Shown piece after piece: positions 11,201 to 22,307 of a stretch of 64,000 nucleotides of DNA (the stretch's first letter is position 1; every line of letters begins with the position of its first letter). Source of the DNA: Lepidostoma basale. Its lineage: Eukaryota; Arthropoda; Insecta; Trichoptera; Lepidostomatidae. Below the pieces are notes generated by a model, which saw nothing but the letters and a program-made list of their open reading frames with translations, did not search any database and had not been told where the DNA came from. The stretch lies in NCBI GenBank assembly GCA_022606425.2, contig JAHDVF020000892.1, positions 310,001-374,000 of the forward strand. The letters run 5' to 3'. The translations under genes were made by a program, and so were the position numbers.

Positions 11201-11405
11201 ATGCTTGCATATTTTGTTTTTACACCATCCTTTGTTTTTGTTGAATCAACCGGTTAAGTTGTCGCCGGAGCCTTGCTGGAATTACAAAAACAAACTGAAA
11301 AAACAGTATAACCCCAACCGAAACCGGTTGGTTCGACGAAACCAAATATAGAGGTGTACCATAAAAACAAAGTACGCAAGTATTATAAATTTTTTCAAAC
11401 ATTTT
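11201..11405. repeat. FB-G fold-back
   Basis: The left arm (cttgcatattttgtttttac) is the reverse complement of gtaccataaaaacaaagtac..gcaag near 11356-11380. The centre carries two accggtt blocks around gccggagcc and ccgaaaccggttgg. Similar sequence flanks the FB-B remnant at 55760-55890. Confidence 0.55.
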
Positions 11406-12060
11406 TATTTTAGTCACATTTTTGCGGTTTAAATGCGTTGCATTAATGTTACATCTTACTTTACGTGAAAGGGGTTAAATTAATTTGTTTTAACGTCCAG
11501 ATGTTTCTGTTGTAGTTTTTATTGCCATTTTCTGACTTGGCAACTTCCTTTTTAGCAAACGGTATCATTGCGCAATCTGTGGTCTGTTTATACGTAAATG
11601 AGATTTGTATTTCAGGAAGTTTTCGCAGCCACATAATATTAATAATTTGCTCTTCTCGCCGACTTCCGTTTTCACTTGGCGTTTTGATTACAATGATACC
11701 TCTGATCGGTCTTATTTCACATTCCGGACTTTATTACTCGTAAACTGTATCGAATTTGACAAATTACCCTAATTTGTTGAACTCTTTTGTGTCATTACTT
11801 GCATCTCCCACGCATTTCTGTTAAAAAAAACAACCCACAGTCACCATTCTTTGACATCCCGGATACATTATTATGCAGTTGACTTTTGAAAAACTCAATT
11901 ATAAAATGTAGTCATAAAAATGTTTTTTCATTCCAAATAGACCTGACATTTACTGATATACACATTTATTAACCTTTTTTTTTAAAGTTCAGCTTACTTC
12001 TTAACTTAAAAGCAGTGTTTAAATAAATTATTTCTTTATAAAATACTTCCAGCACGTGAT
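11406..12060. other. no recognisable feature
   Basis: AT-rich sequence. The open frame 11522-11743 lacks motifs. Confidence 0.4.
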
Positions 12061-12600
12061 ATGAAACAATCTTTTGTAGTGTCACGTTTAGATTATTGTA
12101 ACGAAATTTACGCTGGATTGCCAAATAATAAATTAAGCAGAATACATAGCATATTTAATGCTGCTGTCCGATTGATTATGGGACAACAAAAATACTATAC
12201 CATGCCGCTCCTGAAGGAACTTCACTGGCTTAAAATCCGAGAGCGAGTAAAATACAAATTGTGTTTGACAGTGTTTAAGGCTCAACACCAGAGAGTGCCA
12301 ACGTATATTTCGGACCTCTGCGTGACACCCATGCCAACGAAAAGGCAACGTTCATCAGTAGAAACTAATGCAAACAACATAACAATTCCAGTCAGAGCCA
12401 ATAAAGCATGTTTCTATGATCGTGCATTCCGCGTTGCGGGTCCGTTAGCGTGGAATAGCCTCCATGTTAGTATTATATTAAGTATGAGGATAGTGACGTT
12501 AAATTTAAGAAACTTTAAAGACTGCACTGTTCGGACAGTCATTTCCTAGTGCGCCCTTGGAGTAATTGGTTTTTCAAAACGGCGCACTTAAAATATAAGT
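12061..12600 (+). mobile_element. CR1/L2-like LINE 3' end
   Basis: A 162-codon open frame (12061-12549) matches the C-terminal region of CR1-group reverse transcriptases: SRLDYCNEIYAGLP, IHSIFNAAVRLIMG, PLLKELHWLKIRERVKYKL, VPTYISDL, an RSS block, and FRVAGPLAWNSL. It follows the RT catalytic core, which is absent. The short 3' end after the stop (gcgcccttggagtaattgg) has no RTE-type tail. It is the only CR1-type piece I found. Confidence 0.8.
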
Positions 12601-12624
12601 AATCAAAATAATAAATTTCTTGAA

Positions 12625-12895
12625 AGTTAAGGCGTTAACACTGGAATTCCATTGTAATTACACTGGATTTTTTTCAAAAGAAAACACTGTTTAATATTCC
12701 ACTATACTATATTTATAGACTACACAACATGCTTCGGAGTTATCTCCATCTTCAGGTGTAAATATACGACTCGTTTATTTATATCATGTTTCGGAGGTAA
12801 CTCCGAAACATGTTGTGTAGTCTATAAATATAGTATAGTGGAATTTTAAATAGTTTTTTTATTTTGAAAAAATCCAGTGTTATAATAATCATATA
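12625..12895. repeat. FB-D fold-back
   Basis: A strong palindrome. tccactatactatatttata, gactacacaacatg and cggagtta on the left are mirrored by aactccgaaacatgttgtgt, agtctataaatatagtatag and tggaattt at 12797-12847. The outer ends are the pair cactggattttttt and aaaaaatccagtg. The loop contains ctccatcttcaggtgtaaat. Confidence 0.8.
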
Positions 12896-13364
12896 ATACA
12901 AACTACTGCAACTGATTCTTTGCTAGTTTCAATCCAAGGGATCCAAGTTTGTATCAAAGTGTAACATTTTTGCTAGCTCTTAGGATGCCACATAAAGCTT
13001 TTGATGTGGTAGTTTCCCAAAAATTTATTTAGTACCCTGAAATTAATTGAAGTATTGTGTATTTTCTTTAGCTTCGCTTTGTGTAATACTGTCAAGCATT
13101 TGTGACATTCGGCGTGCAGCTAAAAATGTACCTCTGTTCGTTGAATCTCTTTTTTTGCGGAACATGGCGAAATCACATCAAACGGCTCCCCGGAGAGTTC
13201 CGTTTGTACTATTTTGGCTAGTATACAAAATCAATTAACCAACCACAATTCGACACGCTCACTCAATCACTCGAATTCTCCGCGTTTTAAAATCCACTCT
13301 TATAGATCACTCTCCTATAGATTACATTCATTTTCAAATTCAAATGTTTTATTTATTTAAATAG
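12896..13364. other. no recognisable feature
   Basis: AT-rich with no supported gene. The open frame 13047-13238 lacks motifs. Confidence 0.4.
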
Positions 13365-13785
13365 ACACCAACAACAACAACATTGGCGCTACAGCCCACT
13401 ATGGGCCCAGGCCTCCTTCAGAATTCTTCGCCACTCTTCTCGGTCCATCGCCATCGCCCGCATTCTTCAGTTTGTAACACCAATTGTCCCGAAGTCCCCC
13501 TTCACACAATCCATCCACCTCAGTTTTGGTCTTCCTACAATTTGCTTTCCATCTGGCCCTCTATTGAGAATCTTCCCTGGGATTTGATCTACTTCCATTC
13601 GCTGGAGGTGTCCCAACCATCCAAGACGCTGAGTTTTTATAAACTTCACTATGTTGGGCTCGATGTAAAGTCCTTCCAGCCCCTGGTTATACCTCACTCT
13701 CCACACTCCACCTTTACAGAGAGGCCCAAAGATTTTTCTCAATACCTTCCTTTCAATGAGCAGAAGCGCATTTTCGTCCCTTTTG
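13365..13785 (-). mobile_element. LINE-D 3' fragment (RTE-like)
   Basis: Minus-strand frame 13742-13467 reads FIKTQRLGWLGHLQRME, RPKLRWMDCVKGD and so on. A second frame after the stop continues MDREEWRRILKEAWAH. The tail is (GTT)n, seen as acaacaacaaca at 13371-13382. The LGWLGH..R tail block is the same kind of C-terminus as in the other LINE fragments. Confidence 0.65.
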
Positions 13786-13925
13786 CTCAGTTCATAACAC
13801 TATCATTTGCACCGCATTCACTTCTTATATTTTTATTTGGCACAGTTTTTCCACACATTCGTCCGAGAGATCTCATTTCTACTGGATTTATTATATTTTC
13901 ATCTTCCCATCCTCCAGCGTGGGTC
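13786..13925 (-). mobile_element. LINE-A internal fragment
   Basis: ttcataacactatcatttgc, accgcattcacttcttatat and acattcgtccgagagatctc match the LINE-A segment at 27655-27760 (minus). It directly abuts LINE-D. Confidence 0.65.
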
Positions 13926-14340
13926 AACAAATTTTCATGAGAATCTTCCTCTTAAAAATTGCTAGCTTGAATTGCGAAGTTGAACTAATGTTTTGAAAGA
14001 TTGGACTCATGAACATTTTAATACCAATAAGCATTATTTGAAATTACAATTTAATAATGCGGATCAGATAAATTCACCAAAGCCATAAATAATTATTTAA
14101 ATCGTGGAGAAACATTAACATTGAATGGATGGAAGTTGGGCCATAAATCATCTCCCGTCTCGAGGAACGATCCAATAGCGGCTCGTGAACTTTGCCTTAT
14201 GTTGGCATCGTTACATGGTGCATTAAATACGATCTACAGTTGTACTTTTTTTTACGAAACTAATATGTCTTTACATGCTTTCTGATTTGAAAGTTTAGTT
14301 CAACATCATTTTTAAATAAATTTGAATTTTAAAAATACTA
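13926..14340. other. no recognisable feature
   Basis: No repeat or gene recognised. Confidence 0.4.
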
Positions 14341-14610
14341 CAAAACACAGATCTTTCTTTTCTTTCTTCCTAACCATCTCTCCACTACCGGAAGTAGGCC
14401 TCTTCAAACAATCGCTATTTCAATCTGTCCTGCACTACTCTAATCCACCTTTTTCCACCGCACCACATCTATTTCGGGGTCGACGGAAGCCTCTTTTTCC
14501 TTCTCATGGTCTCTACGGGTAATCATCTATCCGTTCCCTGTCTGGCAACATGTCCTGTCCATTTTCACTTAAGTTTGCCATACGCAGATCACGGCACACG
14601 AATGGATAGT
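14341..14610 (-). mobile_element. probable RTE-like LINE tail, unassigned
   Basis: The minus strand reads KWTGHVARQGTDR followed by a basic RRKRGFRRPR-type segment and scattered stops. The WTGHVAR block is the shared C-terminal mark of the LINE fragments here, but the rest matches none of the labelled families. Confidence 0.4.
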
Positions 14611-14734
14611 TCCCAGATTCTTAGATATAATATTTATTGATCTCAGGTCTCACATGAAAGCATATTGTTTGTATACTATTTTTTAATATATCAAACGATA
14701 CAAAAATGATTATTTTACAAGAATAAACATGATT

Positions 14735-15386
14735 AATACGAATGAAAACGTCAGTGAGATCTCTTAGACGAATGTGTGGATACTCTGTGTATGATAGTGT
14801 CGAATGAAAATATAATAAGTGAATGCGGTGCGAATGATGGTGTTATGAACAAAATAATGAAAGGATCATTAAGATGGTTTGGACATATGGAAAGAATGAA
14901 TGAAGAAAGAATGGTAAAAAAATTGATATGTTAACGATGTAAATGGAACCAGAAATAGAGGAAGACCGAGGAAAACGTGGCACGATCAAATAAATCAAAT
15001 ATTGAATGTCGGCCATGTGAGGAGTCAGAGAAATCGACGCGCGTGCATGACACGATGTATGAATGTTGAGGAAGCGAGAGAAATATGTCAGGAAAGAAAA
15101 GTGTGGCAGTCCATTCTTTCTGCCTACCCCTTCGGTAATACGGCGTGATGGTTAGTTAGTTAGTTAGTTAAAACGTCAGTTTTCTAGAAGTTTTATTATA
15201 TTTTATGGGACTGACATGTTTCGCCCTTCTAAGGCGTTATAAATGTCTTAATTTTGACATTTGATAATGCCTAAGAAGGGCGAAACATGTCATTCCCATA
15301 AAATGAAATAAGACTTCTAGAAAACTGACCTTTTCATTCGTATTAATTACTTAATATGGAGTTTTACATCATTGTTCAAGAAACAA
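14735..15386. repeat. FB-A fold-back carrying a LINE-A insertion
   Basis: Left flank aatacgaatgaaaacgtcag, then LINE-A (14756-15169), then the rest of the fold-back: ttctagaagttttattatat, gacatgtttcgcccttctaa, and the mirrored arm 15250-15330 with gggcgaaacatgtcattccc. The outer flank (gagttttacatcattgttca) reaches about 15386. Confidence 0.8.
14756..15169 (+). mobile_element. LINE-A 3' fragment with 11-bp target-site duplication
   Basis: It covers the LRRMC to C-terminus part of LINE-A in shifted frames, including [36 protein letters not shown] and [20 protein letters not shown]. It ends in cggcgtgatgg plus (TTAG)n. The duplicated target aaaacgtcagt is at 14745-14755 and 15170-15180, exactly where it interrupts FB-A. 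Confidence 0.9.
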
Positions 15387-15620
15387 TAGATCTGGTCACG
15401 TAGAAAGAAAGCCAAATGACAGAACAATAAAGATAATGTCCAGATGGATGCCGCGTGAAAATATGCCAAAACTCAGAGCAAGAAAAAGATGGGCTGACTG
15501 CGTTGTGGAGGATTTGGAAAGTCTAGGGAATGGAGAGAGGTGGCCTGGGACAGCAAATATTGGATGACTATTGTAGAGGGGGCCAAATCCTACACCGAAA
15601 TACAAGAAAAATAACTAGAA
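15387..15620 (+). mobile_element. LINE-G 3' fragment (RTE-like)
   Basis: It reads GHVERKPNDRTIKIMSRWMP, a KRWADCVVEDLESLG block, and (other frame) a W...AKSYTEIQEK ending. It has the GHVER plus basic plus RW-D pattern of RTE-type C-termini. It abuts the FB-A flank. Confidence 0.6.
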
Positions 15621-16025
15621 TATATAATATTTTAAATGACCCTTTCAAAAAATATTCCGACTGCCACTGCCTGTCATCTTTTGCCATTGTCCGTCCTCGG
15701 GCAGATTTAATACTGATAAGTTAGCCACTATCTTTCGACACTTTCATTATGAATGGAAAATCGCTGAACCTCAATTTGATGGATACTTCCTGATTGATAT
15801 AAAAAAAAAATATATATTGTCATCTACTCGAGTCAAATGTTTGATAATTAGTATCAAGATATAAAAAGCAAACCGAAGACTAACTACTCCGAAAAGCCCG
15901 GAATTAAGATCCTTAAATTTATTCAAATTAAGAACAATTAAATAACACATATAATAAAAAAAATGGTTTCTGCATTTGAATCAATCCGTTAACCATTTCT
16001 TTAAATTTGCTATATTCTTCTTAAA

Positions 16026-16858
16026 GTGTCATGTCAGATCCCCCATGACTTAAGCGATTATTGTAGCGAATGCACTGAGATCACTGAGAATTGTTATTTG
16101 AGGGGTTTCACGTTGTATTCTCCAGGGATTTTCCGAGGAGCACTCAATGATGCCAGGGAGTCGGACATAGACTTAGATGAGAGTAGGCTGACTTTTCGTG
16201 CACATATCGAGAGGATTTGTGACATTGCACTGAGGATGTTGGGCTTCATCATTCGGACCGGAAGAGTTTTCAGAGATCCCAATGTGCTCAGAGTCCTATA
16301 TAACGCGATGGTTCGGAGCAAACTCGAAAGTTGGTTCTGTGATATGGAGTCCTCATGAGGCGAGATATTCCGTTATGCTGGAGAGGGTTCACAAAAAATT
16401 TCCCAATTATCTCTGCATGTAGTTATCCGTGGTTCTATCCCACGGCATTTTTTTTTAGGAATGCAACCAATTCTTTACAGCTTCGAAGAGATGGGCACCC
16501 ATTTCTTAAAATTAATCAGGGGATATTTCGAGAACTCGGCCGTGCTAGAGGGTGTTGGTATTTTTGTCCCTGATATATATTTCTCCGACAGCGACAGCAC
16601 AGATTGTTTTACCAACCGGCCACCAGAACCAATCTGCCTCTGGTGATCGACGTCTTTCATATTAGTGAAGGTACGTTCAGGGGACAAATACTCTTGACAT
16701 TAGAAAGTATCTTGTCTTTCTAATGTCGAACCATCTCTAATGCGTTCCTGGTATTATGTTGTATTTTTATAATATTTTACCTGTACTCAATAGATGCCTT
16801 AAACATTTTGCTGTTTGTAATATCTTTTGAGTTAATAAACTGATTTGATTTACTGGAA
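16026..16858 (+). mobile_element. jockey-like LINE 3' end
   Basis: In two frames the C-terminal RT-connection region can be read: LDESRLTFRAHIERICDIAL, RMLGFIIRTGRVF, VLRVLYNAMVRSKLE, then WSPHEARYSVMLERVHKKF. This order (F..HI...  RMLGF, LYNALVRS, WSP, E.VQ.KF) is typical of jockey/I-group ORF2 ends. Several frameshifts are present. The 3' untranslated part ends near ttaataaactgatttgattt. Confidence 0.65.
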
Positions 16859-16859
16859 G

Positions 16860-17025
16860 TCTTACGCTGTGTTGTTGAAGTCGAAAAAATCGGCAAGCGA
16901 TCATGTTACGATATATAAATGTAGAGGAAGCTCGCGCTGTATATCACCATAGAGCATTATGGCTGTCCATCCTCTCTATTTACCCCTCCTAGGAAACGTT
17001 TTGATGGTTAGTTAGTTAGTTAGTC
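16860..17025 (+). mobile_element. LINE-A 3' fragment
   Basis: KKSASDHVTIYKCRGSS-type decayed remnants of the RRAC..RCMNVEE block, then a cttcctaggaaacg-like end, gatggttagttagttagtta tail. No intact frame. Confidence 0.65.
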
Positions 17026-17164
17026 TTCCAGCACGATATATTCTACCGTGACACTTCCATGCGTCCATGCTATAATTTTTGATTCCATTTTATAATCGAG
17101 AAGTTTCCTTCTGAGTTTTTAATTTGATATTTAATTTATTAATCCTAGCTGTGATATTTAATTT

Positions 17165-17372
17165 ATTTTTTGATGGAGTACGAAGTCGTGGGAGACCGAG
17201 GAAAACTTGGCATGACCAGATTGATCAAATTTAAAAAATCGGCCATGTTAGAAGTCGAAAGAATCGACGTGCTTATACGAGCTAGACGTGTGTCAAGATC
17301 GAGTAGTGTGGCGGTCCGTTGCCTACCGCTTCGGGGAAACGGCGTAATGGTTTGTTGTTGTTGGTTTCAAAT
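17165..17372 (+). mobile_element. LINE-A 3' fragment, GTT-tailed
   Basis: The SRGRPRKTW-, GHVRS- and [13 protein letters not shown] stretches are recognisable in shifted frames. The end is ggggaaacggcgtaatggtt followed by tgttgttgttgg instead of TTAG repeats. Confidence 0.7.
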
Positions 17373-17880
17373 TACGCTTCTTACAAGAAACATCTCTTTT
17401 TTGTTATTGAAAAAAAGATGACTTACCTTTTGTGTCATTCAAGACAAACGAGATGAAAGATGACACCTTAAGAGTAGTTAATTGATCTATTCAGAAGACA
17501 CATTGATGTTTCTATTCTCTCCGGCACTCTCGCCATGCATACTTAAAGCCGATTGCACGGTCAAGCGGCGGCGACCTCCAATCTGAATCCCACTGCTGGA
17601 CCCAAAGCTATTATCTCACGTATTCAAGCCTGACCTTTTGCTCTCTAAAGAAAATACATATTCAAAAGACGGGTCGAGACTCAATGGAACGATAGAGGAA
17701 AGAAATGACCCGCTATCACTACTGAATTAAGTATTAGCAAATTACGCGTACGACGTAATCAATTGATAATGCCAACGAATTTTTTCTTTCATATTTAAGC
17801 AAATATAAAATGTTTTAACCAAAATCTCATAGAACATTGTCCATAATATAAATAGTATAATATTATATTTCTTCATCAAG
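17373..17880. other. no recognisable feature
   Basis: Includes a slightly GC-richer patch at 17520-17640 without an open frame of note. Confidence 0.35.
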
Positions 17881-18080
17881 GAAAGTGGATTACAGGATCA
17901 TGTAGAAAGAGCATGTTCTGAAAGAGTGATAAATATAGCCACAAATAAAGTACCAACAGGAAATCGATCTGCAGGAAGACCACCTAAAAGTTGGCGAGAC
18001 AGTTGGACATCTGCACTCCAGGAACAGGCTCCGAGAAGTAACAGGATACAGTCCTTATTAAAGCAAAAGAAGAAGAATAT
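17881..18080 (+). mobile_element. LINE-H 3' fragment (RTE-like)
   Basis: One frame reads DHVERACSERVINIATNKVP, GRPPKSWRDSWTSALQEQ and then a (GAA)n-type end (aaaagaagaagaat). It corresponds to the DHVDRM...[11 protein letters not shown] tail at 56023-56296. Confidence 0.6.
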
Positions 18081-18214
18081 GTTTCATCAATACTGACCGA
18101 TTTTGTTAGAGTCTTTCACATCCAAAGATATATAACAACATACATAATATGTAGCATATTATGCTTTTGTAATTATTCAAGAAGTGAGCGATTGGAGTAT
18201 CGATATACCTATTT

Positions 18215-18750
18215 TTTTTTTAAATAACTTTTTGGAAACATTGTATTATCACAACACTTTTTTATTCTTTTCACAAACATGTTTTGGGACACAAACTTCC
18301 TTTCTTCAGTGTAAGAATTTTAACCTTCAATTCAAAATTCATAAATTGTGCTAAATTTAAAAAAACGGTGGATTCGTGGAACATAAATTAAATAGACAAT
18401 ATGTGCACCATCTAAAAAGAACATTTTGTGTTAAATTATTTTTATTTTGTTATTTTATTTTATATTATTTGTTTTACATTTATTTTGTGGGTGTCGGACG
18501 ATCGAAGTGTGCGCGGGAGATGCCTATTGGTGGCGATGAGGTTCGCAACCCATCACACCGCGTCTCCTGCGGAGCGAAAAGAGAAGGATGGAGTGCCGCA
18601 TCAGTAAAAGTGTGACAGTCCATTCTTTGCTGCTGTTAGTTAGTTAGTTAGTTAAGAAGGGGAGTTTGTGTCTCGAAACATGTTTGTGAAAAGTTCAATA
18701 AAAAAAGTGTTGTGATAATACAATGTTTCCAAAAAGTTATTCAAATGTGA
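18215..18750. repeat. FB-E fold-back interrupted by SINE-A
   Basis: Left arm 18220-18311 (aactttttggaaacattgta, ttatcacaacacttttttat, cacaaacatgttttgggaca) is the reverse complement of 18660-18748 (tgtctcgaaacatgtttgtg, aaaaaagtgttgtgataata, caatgtttccaaaaagtt). Between the arms lies a SINE-A retroposon. Confidence 0.75.
18363..18655 (+). mobile_element. SINE-A retroposon with LINE-A-type 3' end
   Basis: Its body is shared with 47085-47424: gtgcaccat, ttaaattatttttattttgt, cgatcgaagtgtgcgcggga, gatgcctattggtggcga, gaggttcgcaacccatca. This is followed by gtgtgacagtccattcttt and (TTAG)n, which is the LINE-A 3' terminus. The body does not encode the LINE-A protein. The gaggttcgcaacc stretch resembles a pol III B box but deviates at one position. 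Confidence 0.65.
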
Positions 18751-18842
18751 ATCCACAACACAAAGTGATGGCGAATATAGAAGAAATACCTATTTTTTCG
18801 TTTCATAAACAATGATTTACAACTCCATATTATGATAAATAA

Positions 18843-18965
18843 TTTATATGAATAAAACGACTGTTTTATTGCAATAACATATGCTATTGCCTTTGTAAGG
18901 TGAAACATATCATGCTCATAAAATATAATAAAAATTCTAGTTTTTATTCATATTAAGCGTTTTCG
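18843..18965. repeat. FB-A remnant, one arm plus loop
   Basis: It contains ctattgcctttgtaaggtga, aacatatcatgctcataaaa, tataataaaaattctag and a final cgttttcgttcatatt. The left arm is mostly lost. Confidence 0.5.
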
Positions 18966-19399
18966 TTCATATTAAGATACCGTAAACCTTTATATTACTC
19001 GTATATCATTAAACGTTAATCACCAACGTAAGGGTCATAGAAAACTAAAGTTTCACTAATTGTAAGATGGTTTGGATGCGTAATTCTATTATAGGTGTAT
19101 CATAATATTATCAAGCAACCCAGACATCATCAAGAAAGATTACGATAATATTTTAAATTCAAGAGAGCGAGGGAGGAATACTTATTTGAATTTTGTTCAG
19201 ATTCTGAATCTTATTTTGAATTGAAGTGTAGAAAACAAAAGAATAACAATTTAGTATTGTTATTTGTGAAGTTTTTATGTGTGTGGAAAAAAAATATTTA
19301 CATTAAAAGTTAAAACTTATTACGAATTGTGAAGCAAAAAGGTTAGAAAATCTTTATTTCCGCGAATATTTCACGGGTTTAGTATTATATTATTTATAT
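18966..19399. other. no recognisable feature
   Basis: AT-rich sequence, nothing recognised. Confidence 0.4.
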
Positions 19400-19805
19400 A
19401 ACAATGGAGCGCGTAGATGAAAAAATAATGGTTAAGAAAGTATACGTTAACGATGTAAATAGAGTACGGAGTCGATATAGACCGAAGAAAACATGGCATG
19501 CCCAAATTAATCAAAGGTCGGTCATCTTAGAAGTCGGAAGAATCGACGTTCGTGTATGACCTCTTGTATGAATGTGGAGGAAGGTAGAGAGGTGTCAGGA
19601 TAGAGTAGTGTGGTGGTCCATTATTTTTGTTCGTATATTAGACAAATTTTCGGTAAAGGTCGGAAGAATTGATACACGTGTATGACTTGCTGTATGAATG
19701 TGGAGGAAACTAGAGAGGTGTGTCAGGATAGAGTAGTGTGGCAGTCCTATCTCTACCTGCCTCTCCGGGGGAACGGTGTGATGGTTCGTTGTTGTTGTTA
19801 TATAA
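19400..19805 (+). mobile_element. LINE-A 3' fragment with partial tandem repeat
   Basis: First part 19400-19630: [24 protein letters not shown], KTWHAQINQRSVI, then CMNVEE-coding and a cut-off end. A second partial copy (19650-19805) repeats from the GRI..TRV*LAV*MWRK region and reaches the true 3' end: gggggaacggtgtgatggtt plus (GTT)n. Two adjacent insertions or a tandem duplication are both possible. Confidence 0.65.
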
Positions 19806-19989
19806 GAAGGTAATTTTATAGAAAAAAGGACGGAAAAGGAATTGTACGAGTTCAAAAGTAATGCACATTGATGATGTCGAAGATAATAAATCATGTGAAA
19901 TATATATTGATTTACGTAATTGCTTTTCATTTTGGATCAATTTGTGAATTCGTAAGTTCTGTGATTTTTTATTATTTTATTTAAAAGTA

Positions 19990-20117
19990 CAGTAAAACCT
20001 CGATGTAACGGACTAATTGGGGGGAGGATGTGTCCGTTAAAACCGAAAGTCCGTTATATAAAAATAGGTTTAAAATAAATTCGTTAAATAGAGGTCCGTT
20101 ATTTCGAAGTTTTACTG
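19990..20117. mobile_element. pogo-type MITE
   Basis: A 128 bp element flanked by TA at 19988-19989 and 20118-20119. Ends are cagtaaaacctcgatgtaac and its inverse (gttatttcgaagttttactg), with inner gtccgtta repeats. The cagtaaaacctcg end is typical of pogo/Tigger-type TIRs. It has no coding sequence. Confidence 0.75.
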
Positions 20118-20119
20118 TA

Positions 20120-20424
20120 TTTGGTAAATAGATCAAACAAGTGTATATTACGTAAAATTGTACTTTTTCTATGGTAACGCACGTTTCATAATTCCTTATA
20201 TAAGATAAGTTGCGATAAAGAAAGTAAACATCCTTTATCTGGATTACACTTTTGGTAAGTTCCTAGACACTTAAATGTGCAAATACTTTTTTGTGTAAGT
20301 TAAGTGTTAGAACATGTTTAAACACCGTGTCACAAAGAAAAAAAGTCAAGTTCAAAAGAACACGCATTGCCACTTTATACGAAATGTTATCTTATGTAAT
20401 ACATTTAAACGTTACTTCTTCACC
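20120..20424. other. no recognisable feature
   Basis: AT-rich sequence, nothing recognised. Confidence 0.35.
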
Positions 20425-20830
20425 CGCTATATACCCATGTAGTCTGTTCTTCAAAAGGTTGCTCCTCCTGTGAGGTGGATTCCCAGCAGTACTTCCAACT
20501 TTTAAGAGGTCTTCCATGAGGATGAGTCTTGTGGGGCTGATTATGTAGTGCAATATAGGGGAGTCTTGTGGTGTCCATTTTTTGGGCATGGCCATACCAG
20601 TTCCTCCTTCTCTATCTAATCCAGCTTTTAATCTAACTTTTCTATTCAGCCTCACATTTCTATCTTATTCTGATGATTCTTATGCGATCTCTTAGTGTCT
20701 TACCTTGTATCATACTCAGTGTCTTCATCTCAGAAATCATCAGAACTTGTATGGTCCTAACTGTGTCTTCCCTCAATTCTGGTCTAATTATTAGTCTTAC
20801 GCGTGCTTTATGACTTTTAAATACTTTTGG
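20425..20830 (-). mobile_element. LINE-H-type 3' fragment, uninterrupted copy
   Basis: The minus strand reads, with frameshifts, an RTLRMIQ..TLRDRIRI-type block, RRNWYGHAQKMDTTRLPYI-like sequence, an LMEDLLKVGSTAGNPPHRRS block and SNLLKNRLHGY. The segment gtagtgcaatataggggagt at 20548-20567 is the site that is split by an insertion in the sister copy at 28360-29100, so this copy is the empty-site reference. Confidence 0.7.
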
Positions 20831-21261
20831 TCCCCTGTTCTGTTTTATTGTATCAAGTATTACATTTTGATTATAATATAATCAAAATATAATGCAGTAT
20901 AATCATATTAAGATCTCACGTCTCTTCTTTTATTATTTTTAATCAGACGATTCATATAAAAATAAGTTAATCGAAATAAGTTAAATCCACATAAAATATA
21001 TTTTTTTGGTTTTCAATAAACATAAGAAATTCACATAGAAACGACATTTGTTGCAATAAAAAAATAGATAACATATCTTCTGCTTCTTATTATAACTCGT
21101 ATTTCTAAAGAAGTTGAACGAAAATCTGAGTAGTTCCATCATTTCTGGAAATATAGATTATTGAGTAAAATAATATATATTTCAAATATTTTTTTGTGAA
21201 TGTATACTTATACTTGTACACGAATCCTAGATTTCACCCATGATGGGTGATTAATTCATGA
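20831..21261. other. no recognisable feature
   Basis: AT-rich, with aatataat repeats. Nothing recognised. Confidence 0.4.
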
Positions 21262-21560
21262 AATTTAATTGTATCTCAATGAGACGCTAAATACTAAAAA
21301 TTAATCTCCATAGATGGCGTTAGTGGGTGGTTTATATAGGTTAATCTTAAAAAGATTAACATGTGTAATCAAGCATATAAACAACTTCCAAAAATGTGTC
21401 ATGCATGGTAATAAACAAAGGTGGAATGGGGAATGTTGTAATCACATAAAGCGTGCGCTTAACCCAGCCAATGACAGGTCATAAGTCCTGTAAACACCTT
21501 GATCATCCATATTCAGTTTCCAGTAGGCATCTTCGTCTCTATTGAGATACAATTAAATTT
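21262..21560 (+). repeat. T-element copy 1 (short form, both ends)
   Basis: A 299 bp element with ~26-base terminal inverted repeats (left aaatttaattgtatctcaat, right cgtctctattgagatacaat), one base of indel apart. The core contains gggaatgttgtaatcacata, aagcgtgcgcttaaccca, and ccaatgacaggtcataagtc-ctgtaaacacc. Three other copies are at 49600, 50520 and 62645. No open frame. Confidence 0.8.
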
Positions 21561-21589
21561 AATATATATTTCGATTGTAATAGGTGGAT

Positions 21590-21700
21590 TAGTCTGTTGA
21601 TGCCAGCTAGCCTGGCGAAACCGGTCGTTATCGTAATAAAGACGTATAGAAGAAGTGGAATTAGTTATTTAATAAAAAAATATTTCATTATTATTTCAAC
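21590..21700. repeat. FB-C single arm
   Basis: gatgccagctagcctggcga, aaccggtcgttatcgtaata, aagacgtata and gaagtggaattagtta match one arm of the complete FB-C palindrome at 41951-42155. Confidence 0.55.
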
Positions 21701-22307
21701 ATCTATTAAAAGGTAACAGTAAAAATATTAGATTCTATTATATTTGATAAATGATTGTGTCACGAAATTATTTTCTGACGTTAATTATGAAAAAAAGGTA
21801 CGTGACGAATTTGTATATTTTCAAATGAGGTTTTAATGTGAAAACTGTTGAAGAACGCTGATTAAGGACCAGATACTTTATCTTTTATCACAATCAACAA
21901 CACTTCGTTGACTCGGTCTCTCCACGCATATCCTAAACATACATACTAATTCGGATTAGGTATCTACGTTATATACTGTTCCCTCATACTACATTGCCTG
22001 CCCACTTATCACTTCTGTTCACGTGTATCATATTACCGGAAACATTATTTGGTATGGGATACAACCCATGATAATAATAAGCTAAGTTTCCGCGATATTT
22101 ACATTCTCATCAATATCACAAAAAATCATGTCGATCTGTATAATGGTTAATTATAAATTTCTAAGATACCGTTAGTTTTTTGGCAAAAATATTTTGGGTA
22201 GAAAGCAATATTTATTTTTTGACTTCTTCATGTGCCATATCAGGTTTCCCCGACAATGGCAACAGTGCAGTGGCGGTACTCCCATAGTAGCCCAGAAGCC
22301 CGGCTTG
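21701..22307. other. no recognisable feature
   Basis: AT-rich sequence, nothing recognised. Confidence 0.4.

Noticed and set aside
15145..15170. TTAG runs as telomeric (TTAGG)n sequence
   Set aside because: The unit is four bases, not five, and always follows the LINE-A/SINE-A 3' end, so it is a retrotransposon tail.
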